From Mucilaginibacter jinjuensis (GTDB lineage Bacteria; Bacteroidota; Bacteroidia; Sphingobacteriales; Sphingobacteriaceae), in assembly GCF_028596025.1 (NCBI RefSeq), contig NZ_CP117167.1:434001-498000 (forward strand): a stretch of DNA of 64,000 nucleotides, read 5' to 3'. Below are positions 16,114-24,262 of this stretch, in pieces (position 1 is the stretch's first letter; each line of letters opens with the position of its first letter). Made by a program: the position numbers and the translations under genes. The notes below the pieces were generated by a model. It made no database searches and was not told the DNA's origin. It was given only the letters and a program-made list of their open reading frames with translations.

Positions 16114-16965
16114 ATGTCTACAGTACAAATTTCTGCAGCTGATGTAAATAAACTGCGCCAACAAACCGGTGCAGGTATGATGGATTGCAAAAAAGCTTTA
16201 ACCGAAACTAACGGTGATTTTGAAGCGGCAATTGATTACTTAAGAAAAAAAGGTGCTAAAGTAGCAGCAAGCCGTTCGGACCGTGAGTCTAACGAAGGTG
16301 TTGTTATCGCTCGTACTTCAGAAGATGGTAAAAACGGTGTGATCATCGTTTTAGCTTGCGAAACTGACTTCGTAGCTAAAAACGCTGAGTTTATCGCTTT
16401 CGCTAACGCGGTTGCTAACATTGCAGTACAAAACTTACCGACCACAGTTGAAGAACTTGGCCAATTAGAAATCGATACAGAAACAGGCCGTGTTAAAATT
16501 GCTGATGCATTATTAGACATGACTGGTAAAATCGGTGAGCGTATCGTTATCAGCACTTACGAAGTATTGATCGGCGAGAAAGTTGTTCCTTACATCCACG
16601 GTAACTTCCGTTTAGGTGTATTGGTTGCTTTAAACGCTAACCCTGCTGGTGTTGACGAAGCTGGTAAAGACGTTGCAATGCAAATTGCTGCCATGAACCC
16701 GGTTGCTGTTGATAAAGACGGTGTTGACTCTTCAGTTATTGAGCGTGAGCTTGAAATTGCACGTGAGCAAATCCGTGCTGAAGGTAAACCAGAAGAAATG
16801 GTTGAGAAAATCTCTGCTGGTAAACTGAACAAATTCTACAAAGATTCTACTTTGTTAAACCAGGAGTTTGTTAAAGACCCATCTAAAAATATTGCTCAAT
16901 TCCTTAACGGTGTTGAGAAAGGCTTAACAGTTACCGCATTTAAGCGGGTTGTTTTAGGAGCCTAA
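16114..16965 (+). CDS. tsf: Elongation factor Ts
   Basis: A 283-residue EF-Ts, which recycles EF-Tu from GDP to GTP. The N-terminal UBA-like domain has VNKLRQQTGAGMMDCKKAL (residues 11-29). The TDFVAKN motif that contacts EF-Tu is at about 86-92, and the dimerisation region carries VVPYIHGNFRLGVLV. Length normal. It follows rpsB after 149 bases containing TGAGT-rich repeats and ends at a strong terminator. Confidence 0.97.
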   Translation: MSTVQISAADVNKLRQQTGAGMMDCKKALTETNGDFEAAIDYLRKKGAKVAASRSDRESNEGVVIARTSEDGKNGVIIVLACETDFVAKNAEFIAFANAVANIAVQNLPTTVEELGQLEIDTETGRVKIADALLDMTGKIGERIVISTYEVLIGEKVVPYIHGNFRLGVLVALNANPAGVDEAGKDVAMQIAAMNPVAVDKDGVDSSVIERELEIAREQIRAEGKPEEMVEKISAGKLNKFYKDSTLLNQEFVKDPSKNIAQFLNGVEKGLTVTAFKRVVLGA

Positions 16966-16973
16966 TTTATTTA

Positions 16974-17008
16974 TCCCCTCGTTTTTTAAACGAGGGGATT
17001 TTTTTTGC
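16974..17008 (+). terminator. Rho-independent terminator of tsf
   Basis: The hairpin TCCCCTCGTTT / AAACGAGGGGA is followed by eight T residues, 8 bases after the tsf stop, closing the ribosomal operon. Confidence 0.9.
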
Positions 17009-17026
17009 CCTTTTCTTTCTGTCCTG

Positions 17027-17110
17027 TTTGTCATCCAGAGCAATAGCGAAGGATCTTCTGCAACAAGCGATTAGCAAACAAGCTTATTCATCTTGCTCAG
17101 AATAACAAAT
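17027..17110. repeat. Imperfect inverted repeat, GTCATCCAGAGC type
   Basis: The left arm begins GTCATCCAGAGCAATAGCG and the right arm ends TCTTGCTCAGAATAAC, a diverged relative of the element at 13048. It lies between the tsf terminator and the nagA promoter. Confidence 0.45.
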
Positions 17111-17126
17111 AGGTGAAACAAAATTT

Positions 17127-17134
17127 TACATTTG
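17127..17134 (+). promoter_or_regulatory. Promoter -7 element of nagA
   Basis: TACATTTG fits TAnnTTTG and lies 23 bases before the ATG at 17158. It supports that start over an in-frame ATG-like codon further upstream at 17113, which precedes the promoter. Confidence 0.55.
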
Positions 17135-17157
17135 TCCTTACATCCTTAGACGCATCT

Positions 17158-18273
17158 ATGATAACTGCCTTCTATCATCTGCAACTGATCGACAATGGTA
17201 CCATTACCAGCGGCAAAGCCGTTTTAGTTGAGGACAAAAAAATTAAAGCCGTAATAGCCGAAAGCGAGATTCCCGCCAGTGCTGACAAAATCGATCTTCA
17301 TGGTGCTTACCTTGCCCCGGGCATGCTCGATCTGCAAATTTATGGCAGTGGCGGCAAGTTATTTGCCGGTACGCCTGAGGTTGCTGCATTAAAGCAATTA
17401 GAGGACGACTTACTCAAACAAGGTACAGTCGGCTTCTTTGCAACCATTGGCACCAATACGGATGAGATTGTTGAACAAGGCATCGAATCTGCCAAATCAT
17501 ACCGCAAGATTTGCAATGGTAACTTTTTAGGTTTGCACCTCGAAGGTCCGTTCCTGAACCCAATCCGCAAAGGAGCCCATCCCGAAGAATATATCCAAAA
17601 GGCAACTTTAGAGAAGGTAAAGCGTTGGGTTGAATCTGCCGAAGGCGAAATAAAAATGATGACCATTGCGCCTGAATTGCAGGACCAGGAGGTGATTGAT
17701 TATCTGCACGCGCAGGGTGTAATTATATCATCGGGCCATAGCAATGCGACGTATGCCGAAGGAAAATCATTTTTAAACAAACCAATCCCGGCAGTTACGC
17801 ATTTATATAATGCCATGCCATCAATGCACCATCGCGAGCCGGGATATATCCCAGCCATATTTGAGGAAAAGCCATATACCAGTATAGTGGCCGATGGTAT
17901 CCATGTTGATTTTGCCATGATCCGTCTCGCTAAACGGGAATTGGGCGATAAACTGTACCTGATAACCGATGCTGTAACCGCGGCAACAGAAGGTGCGTAC
18001 AAGCATCAGATGGTGAACGGTAAATATGTAATGCCCGATGGTACACTTTCTGGCTCAAGCTTAACCATGCTTAAGGCGGTGCAAAACTGTGTAGAGCATG
18101 TTGGCATTGATTTAGCCGAGGCTATTAACATGGCAAGCTTATACCCGGCACAACTGGCTGGTTTAAACAAAGGCCGCATCTCCCCTGGATTCCATGCGGA
18201 TTTAGTAATTTTTAGTGATACTTTTGAAGTAGCGGCAACTTGCATGGCCGGCAAAACGTATCAGTTTTCCTGA
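17158..18273 (+). CDS. nagA: N-acetylglucosamine-6-phosphate deacetylase
   Basis: A 371-residue NagA of the amidohydrolase superfamily, which removes acetate from GlcNAc-6-P in amino-sugar and cell-wall recycling. It has HLEGPFLNPIRKGAHP near residues 123-138 (metal-binding Glu in EGP), SSGHSNAT near 185-192 (metal His), THLYNAM near 208-214 (metal His and substrate), DGIHVDF near 240-246, ITDAVTAA near 265-272 (catalytic Asp) and the closing GRISPGFHADLVIF. Length and motifs are complete. No nagB or transporter is adjacent. The GH3 glucosaminidase at 42542 is a possible supplier of GlcNAc elsewhere in the window. Confidence 0.93.
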   Translation: MITAFYHLQLIDNGTITSGKAVLVEDKKIKAVIAESEIPASADKIDLHGAYLAPGMLDLQIYGSGGKLFAGTPEVAALKQLEDDLLKQGTVGFFATIGTNTDEIVEQGIESAKSYRKICNGNFLGLHLEGPFLNPIRKGAHPEEYIQKATLEKVKRWVESAEGEIKMMTIAPELQDQEVIDYLHAQGVIISSGHSNATYAEGKSFLNKPIPAVTHLYNAMPSMHHREPGYIPAIFEEKPYTSIVADGIHVDFAMIRLAKRELGDKLYLITDAVTAATEGAYKHQMVNGKYVMPDGTLSGSSLTMLKAVQNCVEHVGIDLAEAINMASLYPAQLAGLNKGRISPGFHADLVIFSDTFEVAATCMAGKTYQFS

Positions 18274-18311
18274 GAACCCGAATAAAAAACTAACTAACTA
18301 AACTACTTTAT

Positions 18312-19016
18312 ATGAAATACAAACGGATATTATTGAAGCTTAGCGGCGAATCATTGATGGGCGAAAGACAGTACGGTATTGATAACAACCGTGTACTGCA
18401 ATACGCACATGACATTAAAACAGTGTTTGATGCAGGCATTGAAATAGCCGTTGTTGTTGGTGGCGGAAATATTTTCCGTGGATTGAGTGCCGAGAAATCG
18501 GGCATGGAGCGTGCACAGGCTGATTATATGGGTATGTTGGCTACAGTAATTAACTGTATGGCTTTACAAAGCGCATTGGAGGGTATCGGTGTAGAAACCC
18601 GCTTACAATCGGCCATTAAAATGGAGCAGATCTGTGAGCCTTACATTCGTCGCCGTGCTATGACACATTTGGAAACCGGCCGTATCGTAATATTCGGCGC
18701 AGGTACCGGTAACCCTTATTTTACTACTGATACCGCAGCATCATTACGTGCTATCGAAATTAAAGCCGATGTGGTACTGAAAGGTACCCGTGTTGATGGT
18801 ATCTACACCGCCGACCCGGAGAAAGATCCATCTGCAACCCGTTACGATGAGATCAGCTTTGCCGAAGTATATGCAAAAGGCTTAAACGTAATGGACATGA
18901 CTGCTATTACCCTTTGCCAGGAAAATAAGCTCCCAATCATCGTTTTCGACATGAACAAAGCCGGAAACTTTGAGCGCATCGCCAAAGGCGAAGCCATTGG
19001 TACTCTTGTAAAATAG
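18312..19016 (+). CDS. pyrH: UMP kinase
   Basis: A 234-residue hexameric UMP kinase of the amino-acid kinase fold (ATP + UMP to ADP + UDP), essential in pyrimidine synthesis. The N-terminus [15 protein letters not shown], the [12 protein letters not shown] phosphate loop (about residues 46-57), [13 protein letters not shown] (about 132-144) and [13 protein letters not shown] (about 158-170) are diagnostic. Length normal. It is monocistronic with its own terminator, although in many bacteria pyrH sits directly between tsf and frr; here nagA and the lipocalin gene interrupt that order. Confidence 0.97.
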   Translation: MKYKRILLKLSGESLMGERQYGIDNNRVLQYAHDIKTVFDAGIEIAVVVGGGNIFRGLSAEKSGMERAQADYMGMLATVINCMALQSALEGIGVETRLQSAIKMEQICEPYIRRRAMTHLETGRIVIFGAGTGNPYFTTDTAASLRAIEIKADVVLKGTRVDGIYTADPEKDPSATRYDEISFAEVYAKGLNVMDMTAITLCQENKLPIIVFDMNKAGNFERIAKGEAIGTLVK

Positions 19017-19020
19017 AGCC

Positions 19021-19045
19021 AGGAAACAAGAGTCAAGATACAAGA
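19021..19045. repeat. Dispersed CAAGA-rich repeat
   Basis: AGGAAACAAGAGTCAAGATA followed by CAAGA. One of five related strings in the window (also 25733, 44276, 49072 and 55159). Confidence 0.5.
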
Positions 19046-19052
19046 CTATACC

Positions 19053-19087
19053 GTAGCGACACAATATTTTGTGTCGCTATTTTTTTG
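19053..19087 (+). terminator. pyrH terminator built on a REP-like palindrome
   Basis: Arms TAGCGACACAA / TTGTGTCGCTA pair perfectly around a short loop (TATT) and are followed by seven T residues. The palindrome closely resembles the REP element of the RAYT locus at 50521 (arms AGAGACACAA / TTGTGTCTCT), with a compensatory change of A-T to C-G in the stem. Confidence 0.8.
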
Positions 19088-19100
19088 CTTTATCTCCACT

Positions 19101-19210
19101 CGTCATCCCGAACTTGTTTCGGGATCCCACATGCTAAGCGGCTATGCATGTCGACTACCTTGCAATTGCAGACCTGTCCTGTGGGGTGCTGAAACAAGTT
19201 CAGCATGACG
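19101..19210. repeat. Long inverted repeat, CGTCATCCCGAAC type
   Basis: The left arm begins CGTCATCCCGAACTTGTTTC and the right arm ends GAAACAAGTTCAGCATGACG, a 20-base near-complement, around a 60-base interior. Elements of the GTCATCCTGAACTTGTTTCAG type occur in many bacterial genomes; its role is unknown. Confidence 0.65.
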
Positions 19211-19339
19211 TGTATAGCTTAAGAGGGTATCCCACAACCTCACGCTATCACAATCTAAAATCCACACTATCAGCAATTTCGTTTTTATAATAACGACACC
19301 TACACCTGTTTATTAAAAGACATTTCGCTACATCTACCT

Positions 19340-19849
19340 ATGAAAACATTATGCACCTTACTAGCTTTTATCATCCTGTCGGCATTCAGCACGGCAGTAA
19401 ACAGGCCTGTCGAAAAAGTTGATCTCAATAAATATGCAGGCAAGTGGTACTCGCTCTATTCGATCCCCACATTTTTTGATAAAGGCAGCCGTGAAACCAC
19501 TACCACTTACAATTGGGATACTAAAGGTTATTACGATGTACTCACCACCTACAAAAAACAAAATGACGAAGAGGTGCATACCTACAAATCAAAACTGTTC
19601 CAGGTAGAGGGTAGCAATAACTCAGAAATGAAAGCGCAGTTTATATGGCCTTACAAGGTTGATTACTGGATTATTGAGTTGGGTGACGATTATTCGTACG
19701 TAGTGGTTGGCCATCCTGATCATAAGTTTTTGTTCATCATGAGCCGCAAGCCATCGATGGATAAAAAACTGTATGATGAGATTGTAGCGCGTTGCAAAGC
19801 CAAAGGTTACGCGGTAGAAAAATTGACTTCACAAAATCATAATGGTTAA
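19340..19849 (+). CDS. Lipocalin family protein (Blc-like)
   Basis: A 169-residue bacterial lipocalin (PF08212 type), a beta-barrel that binds fatty acids or lysophospholipids. Signal peptide at residues 1-19 (FSTAV cleavage area), then the lipocalin GxW motif in YAGKWYSLYSIP (32-43), RETTTTYNWD in strand B and the closing FLFIMSRKPSMD region near residue 134. Unlike E. coli Blc there is no lipobox cysteine, so it is probably periplasmic and soluble. Likely role: membrane-lipid maintenance under stress. Confidence 0.85.
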   Translation: MKTLCTLLAFIILSAFSTAVNRPVEKVDLNKYAGKWYSLYSIPTFFDKGSRETTTTYNWDTKGYYDVLTTYKKQNDEEVHTYKSKLFQVEGSNNSEMKAQFIWPYKVDYWIIELGDDYSYVVVGHPDHKFLFIMSRKPSMDKKLYDEIVARCKAKGYAVEKLTSQNHNG

Positions 19850-19952
19850 GTTTTATCACCATATCGTTAACAAATACCTGTTTTACCAGGAAAGCTTGCT
19901 TAGTTTTTTACAACTGTAGCAAAGACTGTCTCGCTTAAATGATAGTTTTTCT

Positions 19953-19960
19953 TATTTTTG
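19953..19960 (+). promoter_or_regulatory. Promoter -7 element of frr
   Basis: TATTTTTG fits TAnnTTTG and ends 16 bases before the frr ATG at 19977. Confidence 0.6.
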
Positions 19961-19976
19961 GCAAAAATTATTCAGA

Positions 19977-20540
19977 ATGAGCGAACTCGTTAAAACCCAG
20001 TTGAATGATGCAAAGGCTTCAATGGATAAAGCCATTGACCATACAGACTATGAATTAGGCAAGATACGCGCTGGCAAAGCAAGCCCCGCAATGCTTGACG
20101 GTATTATGGTTGATTACTATGGTACGCCAACGCCACTGGCCCAAATTGGGAATATAAATACCCCCGATGCACGTACTATTGTTGTGCAGCCATGGGAAAA
20201 ATCGATGTTAAACCCGATTGAAAAAGCGATAAAAGAAGCCGACCTGGGCATTAACCCACAAAACGACGGTGTAATTATCCGCTTAAACGTACCACCGCTA
20301 ACCGAAGAGCGCCGCCGTGATTTAGCTAAAAAAGCTAAAGCCGAAGCAGAGAACGGTAAAATTGCTGTACGTAACATCCGTAAGGATACCAACGAGAAAA
20401 TCAGGAAACTGAAAGCCGATGGTGTATCTGAAGATGAGATGAAAACAGGCGAAGCCGAAGTGCAGAAACTAACTGATGCTTACATCATTAAAGTTGATAA
20501 ACTGTACGAAGCAAAAGAAAAAGATATCATGACGGTTTAA
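19977..20540 (+). CDS. frr: Ribosome recycling factor
   Basis: A 187-residue RRF, which with EF-G splits the post-termination ribosome. Diagnostic parts are IRAGKASPAMLDGIMVDYYG (residues about 31-50), the central head domain (TPLAQIGNINTPDARTIVVQ, about 52-71) and the C-terminal three-helix-bundle segment VRNIRKDTNEKIRKLK (about 134-149). Length normal. It has its own promoter and terminator and is not linked to pyrH. Confidence 0.97.
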   Translation: MSELVKTQLNDAKASMDKAIDHTDYELGKIRAGKASPAMLDGIMVDYYGTPTPLAQIGNINTPDARTIVVQPWEKSMLNPIEKAIKEADLGINPQNDGVIIRLNVPPLTEERRRDLAKKAKAEAENGKIAVRNIRKDTNEKIRKLKADGVSEDEMKTGEAEVQKLTDAYIIKVDKLYEAKEKDIMTV

Positions 20541-20568
20541 GCAATAATAAACCAAATGTCAAATTAAA

Positions 20569-20606
20569 GGGAATGAGCGGATTACGCCATTCCCTTTTTT
20601 ATTTTT
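20569..20606 (+). terminator. frr terminator overlapping the next promoter
   Basis: The hairpin GGGAATG / CATTCCC with a 12-base loop is followed by TTTTTTATTTTT. The T-tract runs straight into the -7 box of the ABC exporter gene (20600-20607), so stop and restart signals share bases. Confidence 0.75.
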
Positions 20607-20607
20607 G
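20600..20607 (+). promoter_or_regulatory. Promoter -7 element of the ABC exporter gene
   Basis: TATTTTTG fits TAnnTTTG, 10 bases before the ATG at 20618. This excludes the in-frame ATG at 20573, which lies inside the frr terminator hairpin. Confidence 0.55.
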
Positions 20608-20617
20608 CGCTTACAAC

Positions 20618-22387
20618 ATGAAAATACTTTTAACATACTTATCCCGCTATCGCGGTATCGTAATATTGGCACTGGTGCTGGCTGGGTTCAACATCGGTTT
20701 TTCACTGCTCGATCCATATATCACAGGTAAAATTGTAGATCAGTACATGGTGCCTAAACAGCACCTTACTTATGATGAACGCTTGCACGGCTCGTTAATA
20801 CTGGTTGGTTTGGCTATTGGCGCCGCTATGGTTTCGCGTATTGCCAAAAACTTTCAGGATTATTTTACCAATATCATCACCCAAAAAACCGGTGCACAAA
20901 TGTACTCGGATGGGTTAAAGCACTCGCTCGAACTGCCTTACCAGGTATTTGAAGATCAGCGAAGCGGCGAAACATTGGGCATACTTCAAAAAGTTCGTCT
21001 CGATTGCGAAAAGTTTATCACATCATTCATCAGTATACTTTTTGTGAGTTTAGTGGGGATGATCTTCGTTATTGTTTTTTCGCTTAGCGTAAGTTACAAG
21101 GTAACGCTGGTTTACTTTTCGGCTATCCCGGTAATTGCATTAGTGAGCTCATTACTAAGCAAACGTATTAAAGTAATTCAGAAAAAAATTGTAGGGCAAA
21201 CCACCAGTCTGGCCGGTTCAACCACAGAATCATTACGTAATATTGAATTGGTTAAAAGCTTAGGTTTGGCCAAACAAGAGATTGAGCGTTTAAATAAAAC
21301 CACGTACCAGATCTTAGACCTGGAGCTGAAAAAAGTAAAATTTGTACGCAGCATGAGCTTTGTACAGGGTACTATAGTAAACCTGGTGCGTAGCTGTATG
21401 ATTGTGGTTCTGCTAATGCTGATCTTTAAAGGCGAGCTTTCTCCGGGTAAATATTTTACCTTCTTATTTTATTCGTTCTTCCTGTTTAACCCGCTTCAAG
21501 AGTTGGGTAACGTAATCCAATCATGGCGCGAAGCACAGGTTTCGCTCGGGAATTTTGAAAGTATTTTAAATATCCCTATCGATGAAAAACCGGCAAAGCC
21601 GGTAATGATCGAAAAGTTAAGAAAGCTGACTTTTGATAAGGTAAGTTTTAAGCATTTAACTGCTAACCGTAACGCATTAAATACGATAGATTTTGAAGCG
21701 AATACCGGTGAAACACTGGCTTTTGTTGGCCCATCGGGGTCAGGTAAAACTACGTTGGTTAAATTGCTCGTTGGTTTATATCAGCCATTGGAAGGCGATA
21801 TTTTGTACAATAATGTACTGAGCAAAGAGATTGATCTGGATCAGCTGCGTGAGAAAATTGGTTTTGTGACGCAGGATACGCAGCTGTTTTCTGGTACTAT
21901 TCGCGAGAACTTAAAATTTGTTCGCCCGGATGCTACCGACGAGGAGTGTATGAACGTACTGCACCGTGCGGCCTGCCAAAGCTTACTGGCCCGTGCCGAT
22001 AAAGGTTTGGATAGTGTGATTGGCGAAGGTGGTGTAAAAGTATCTGGTGGCGAGAAGCAACGTTTATCAATTGCACGTGCCTTATTACGTAAGCCGGATC
22101 TGTTGGTATTTGACGAAGCAACATCAGCCCTGGATTCATTAACCGAAGAGGAAATTACTGAAACCATTCGCGATGTTTCTGTGTTGAAAGATCATATCAC
22201 CATCCTGATAGCTCACAGACTTTCTACAATTATGCATGCCGACCGTATTTACGTGCTCGAGAAAGGCCACATCATCGAATCGGGCAAACATGCCGACCTT
22301 TTAGCACAAAAGGGATTGTACTATGCCATGTGGCGCCAGCAGATAGGCGAAAAGTACAGTACAGAAGAACCTTTAGCTAACGTATAA
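20618..22387 (+). CDS. ABC exporter, fused permease and ATPase
   Basis: A 589-residue half-transporter of the type IV (MsbA/LmrA-like) ABC exporter fold. Six membrane helices fill about residues 10-305. The ATPase domain follows, with Walker A GPSGSGKTTL near 370, Q-loop FVTQDTQLF near 410, signature VSGGEKQRLSIA near 475 and Walker B LLVFDEATSALD near 498, then the switch His in AHRLSTI. It should dimerise in the inner membrane; substrate unknown (lipid, peptide or drug). It is followed after 4 bases by a small membrane protein gene and probably co-transcribed with it. Start chosen at the promoter-proximal MKILLTYLSRYRG. Confidence 0.93.
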   Translation: MKILLTYLSRYRGIVILALVLAGFNIGFSLLDPYITGKIVDQYMVPKQHLTYDERLHGSLILVGLAIGAAMVSRIAKNFQDYFTNIITQKTGAQMYSDGLKHSLELPYQVFEDQRSGETLGILQKVRLDCEKFITSFISILFVSLVGMIFVIVFSLSVSYKVTLVYFSAIPVIALVSSLLSKRIKVIQKKIVGQTTSLAGSTTESLRNIELVKSLGLAKQEIERLNKTTYQILDLELKKVKFVRSMSFVQGTIVNLVRSCMIVVLLMLIFKGELSPGKYFTFLFYSFFLFNPLQELGNVIQSWREAQVSLGNFESILNIPIDEKPAKPVMIEKLRKLTFDKVSFKHLTANRNALNTIDFEANTGETLAFVGPSGSGKTTLVKLLVGLYQPLEGDILYNNVLSKEIDLDQLREKIGFVTQDTQLFSGTIRENLKFVRPDATDEECMNVLHRAACQSLLARADKGLDSVIGEGGVKVSGGEKQRLSIARALLRKPDLLVFDEATSALDSLTEEEITETIRDVSVLKDHITILIAHRLSTIMHADRIYVLEKGHIIESGKHADLLAQKGLYYAMWRQQIGEKYSTEEPLANV

Positions 22388-22391
22388 ATAA

Positions 22392-22604
22392 ATGGAAAAT
22401 CTCCCGCTGGTATCAGGAACCTTAGGTTTAATATTGATGATCGTGTGGCTCGCGCTGCTCATCTTCACCCTTTTCCATGCCATCGGGAACAAAAACATCG
22501 ACCGCAATAACAAGTGGCTCTGGGTAGTGATTATGGTTGTAGTACCTATCCTGGGCTCGCTGGTGTATTTGTTTTGGCGGTTGGTGAAAAGGGTAGCGAA
22601 TTAA
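22392..22604 (+). CDS. PLDc N-terminal domain small membrane protein
   Basis: A 70-residue protein with two membrane helices (about 8-30 and 42-62) matching the PLDc_N family (phospholipase D nuclease, N-terminal): hydrophobic helix, a short NKNIDRNNKWLW linker, then VVIMVVVPILGSLVYLFWR. Such domains occur alone as small membrane proteins of unknown role. It begins 4 bases after the ABC exporter stop and is likely in its operon. Confidence 0.85.
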   Translation: MENLPLVSGTLGLILMIVWLALLIFTLFHAIGNKNIDRNNKWLWVVIMVVVPILGSLVYLFWRLVKRVAN

Positions 22605-22664
22605 GGGGAGGAAGGACAATGGAATTGAGGAAGAAAGACTATAGAGCTTTCTTAAAATCCGTAC

Positions 22665-22754
22665 TTGTCATATTGAACGTAGTGAAATATCTTCTTCGTC
22701 ATGCTAATCGAAAATGCATAGCGCAGAAGATTCCTCGTACCTCGGAAAGACAAA
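22665..22754. repeat. Imperfect inverted repeat, GTCATATTGAACG type
   Basis: The left arm TTGTCATATTGAACGTAGTG continues through AAATATCTTCT and pairs imperfectly with the right arm AGAAGATTCCTCGTACCTCG plus GAAAGACAA. It is a member of the GTCAT family, 30 bases from the next member. Confidence 0.5.
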
Positions 22755-22783
22755 ATAAATATTCTGAAGACTATAAAAAATTT

Positions 22784-22866
22784 GTCATTGCGAGGTACGA
22801 AGCAATCTCGTAGCTATACAAATCCGATCTGTAAACTACGAGATTGCCACGCTATCGCTCGCAATG
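22784..22866. repeat. Inverted repeat, GTCATTGCGAGG type
   Basis: The left arm starts GTCATTGCGAGGTACGAAGC and continues AATCTCGTAG; the right arm starts CTACGAGATTGCC and ends GCTCGCAATGA. The arms are complementary except for a short internal block. The same sequence forms a perfect 25-base pairing at 25789 and a single arm at 48106. Confidence 0.7.
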
Positions 22867-22885
22867 ATAAAATTGAAAGAGGGGT

Positions 22886-24202
22886 TTACACAACCGGCTC
22901 AGTAGCCTCTGGCGAATGAATATCCTTTAACGTACTCGGTATCAAATTCTTGGTCTTAAAATAAGTAACCGTTACTACCAGTAATGTCATGCAGCCACCA
23001 AACAATACCGCTGGCGTGGTACCCAATACTTTCGCTGCAATACCCGATTCAAAATCACCGATCTCATTTGATGATCCGATAAACATCGAGTTAACTGCCG
23101 ATACCCTGCCGCGCATTTGATCGGGCGTAAGCAGTTGCATAATGGTACCGCGGATAATTACACTCACGCTATCGAACGCACCCTGTAAGAACAGGAATAT
23201 CAGCGACACATAAAATATATTGGATAAGCCGAAGCCGATAATGCATACACCAAATCCGGCAACGGCGATTAATAAATTTCTCCACGGGCGGTTCATGGGC
23301 GAATATTTTACCATTACAAGCATTGTTAATGCCGCACCCAATGATGATGCCATACGCATAACGCCTAATCCTTCTGAACCTACTTTTAGAATATCAAGGG
23401 CGTAAACAGGCAGCAAGGCTACTACCCCGCCAAAGAACACCGAAAACAAATCGAGGCTCATTGCGTAGAACATCATTTTGTTGTTGAAGACAAAATGTAG
23501 ACCTTCTTTTAAGCTAACCCAGATACTTTCTTTCGGGATAAATACTGCAGGGTATTTACGTAGCCTGTAAACCAGTATCAGTGCAATAAAAAGGAATAAA
23601 AGTATTACGTAGAAATTGGCCGTAATACCAGATAAGCCCGGAATGATCTTACCAGAGAATCCATATAAAAAACCACCTGTAAGCGGACCTAAGATAGATG
23701 CCAATTGCCAGGCCGAACTGCTCCAGCTGCTGCCGTTAGGGTAAACTTCTTTAGGGATACTGTGCGCATAAATGGTAAAAGTAGCCGGGCCGTAAAAAGC
23801 GCGGGCAATACCGTTACAGAAAATCATGGCATAAAGGATGTACAGGATCCAGCCATGGTCGAGGGCGTTCATGCTGGTGAGCGTGACGGTGAACATCACT
23901 AATGAAGAAAGAAAAACGCCGCCGAATATGAGCAGCAGCATTTTTCTTTTCTCGTATTTGTCGGCAATGTAACCACCATATAACGCTATACCAACCGCGG
24001 GGATGGCTTCGCTTAGGCCGATGAAGGCAATGGCTACTTTGCTATGTGTTAATTGATAAATGTAAAAACCCAGCACCGTTGTTTGCATTTGGTATGCAAA
24101 CGTAAAGAAGAAGCGCATGCCGATGTATGCGCGAAAGTCCTTAAAGCGAAGGGCTGCAAATGAATCTTTTTTCTGGGGTTGACTGTCTCCGTCGTTCGTC
24201 AC
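22886..24202 (-). CDS. MFS transporter
   Basis: A 438-residue major facilitator with 12 predicted membrane helices, in the MFS_3/enterobactin-exporter-like group. The A-motif GGYIADKYEKRK near residue 75 and the domain-2 counterpart MRGRVSAVNSMF near 355 are visible, with a soluble N-terminal stretch of about 20 residues. Probably a proton-driven exporter; substrate unknown. It starts with GTG at 24202, 22 bases from a promoter box on the minus strand. Confidence 0.9.
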   Translation of the reverse strand: MTNDGDSQPQKKDSFAALRFKDFRAYIGMRFFFTFAYQMQTTVLGFYIYQLTHSKVAIAFIGLSEAIPAVGIALYGGYIADKYEKRKMLLLIFGGVFLSSLVMFTVTLTSMNALDHGWILYILYAMIFCNGIARAFYGPATFTIYAHSIPKEVYPNGSSWSSSAWQLASILGPLTGGFLYGFSGKIIPGLSGITANFYVILLFLFIALILVYRLRKYPAVFIPKESIWVSLKEGLHFVFNNKMMFYAMSLDLFSVFFGGVVALLPVYALDILKVGSEGLGVMRMASSLGAALTMLVMVKYSPMNRPWRNLLIAVAGFGVCIIGFGLSNIFYVSLIFLFLQGAFDSVSVIIRGTIMQLLTPDQMRGRVSAVNSMFIGSSNEIGDFESGIAAKVLGTTPAVLFGGCMTLLVVTVTYFKTKNLIPSTLKDIHSPEATEPVV

Positions 24203-24224
24203 TATGATAATAGATGTTTGGGCG

Positions 24225-24232
24225 CAAAGCTA
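24225..24232 (-). promoter_or_regulatory. Promoter -7 element of the MFS gene
   Basis: Minus-strand TAGCTTTG fits TAnnTTTG and lies 22 bases before the GTG start at 24202. Confidence 0.5.
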
Positions 24233-24262
24233 CGATGGAAAGTTTTAAATACCTTTAAAAAT

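Larger units (their letters stand above)
19017..19339. other. Intergenic region with terminator and repeats
   Basis: This 323-base gap holds a CAAGA-rich repeat (19021-19045), the pyrH terminator (19053-19087) and a long inverted repeat (19101-19210). The remaining 130 bases up to the lipocalin gene show no clear promoter box. Confidence 0.5.

Noticed and set aside
20573..20617. Upstream extension of the ABC exporter
   Set aside because: The in-frame ATG is inside the frr terminator hairpin and before the promoter; the conserved MKILLTYLSRYR start at 20618 is better.
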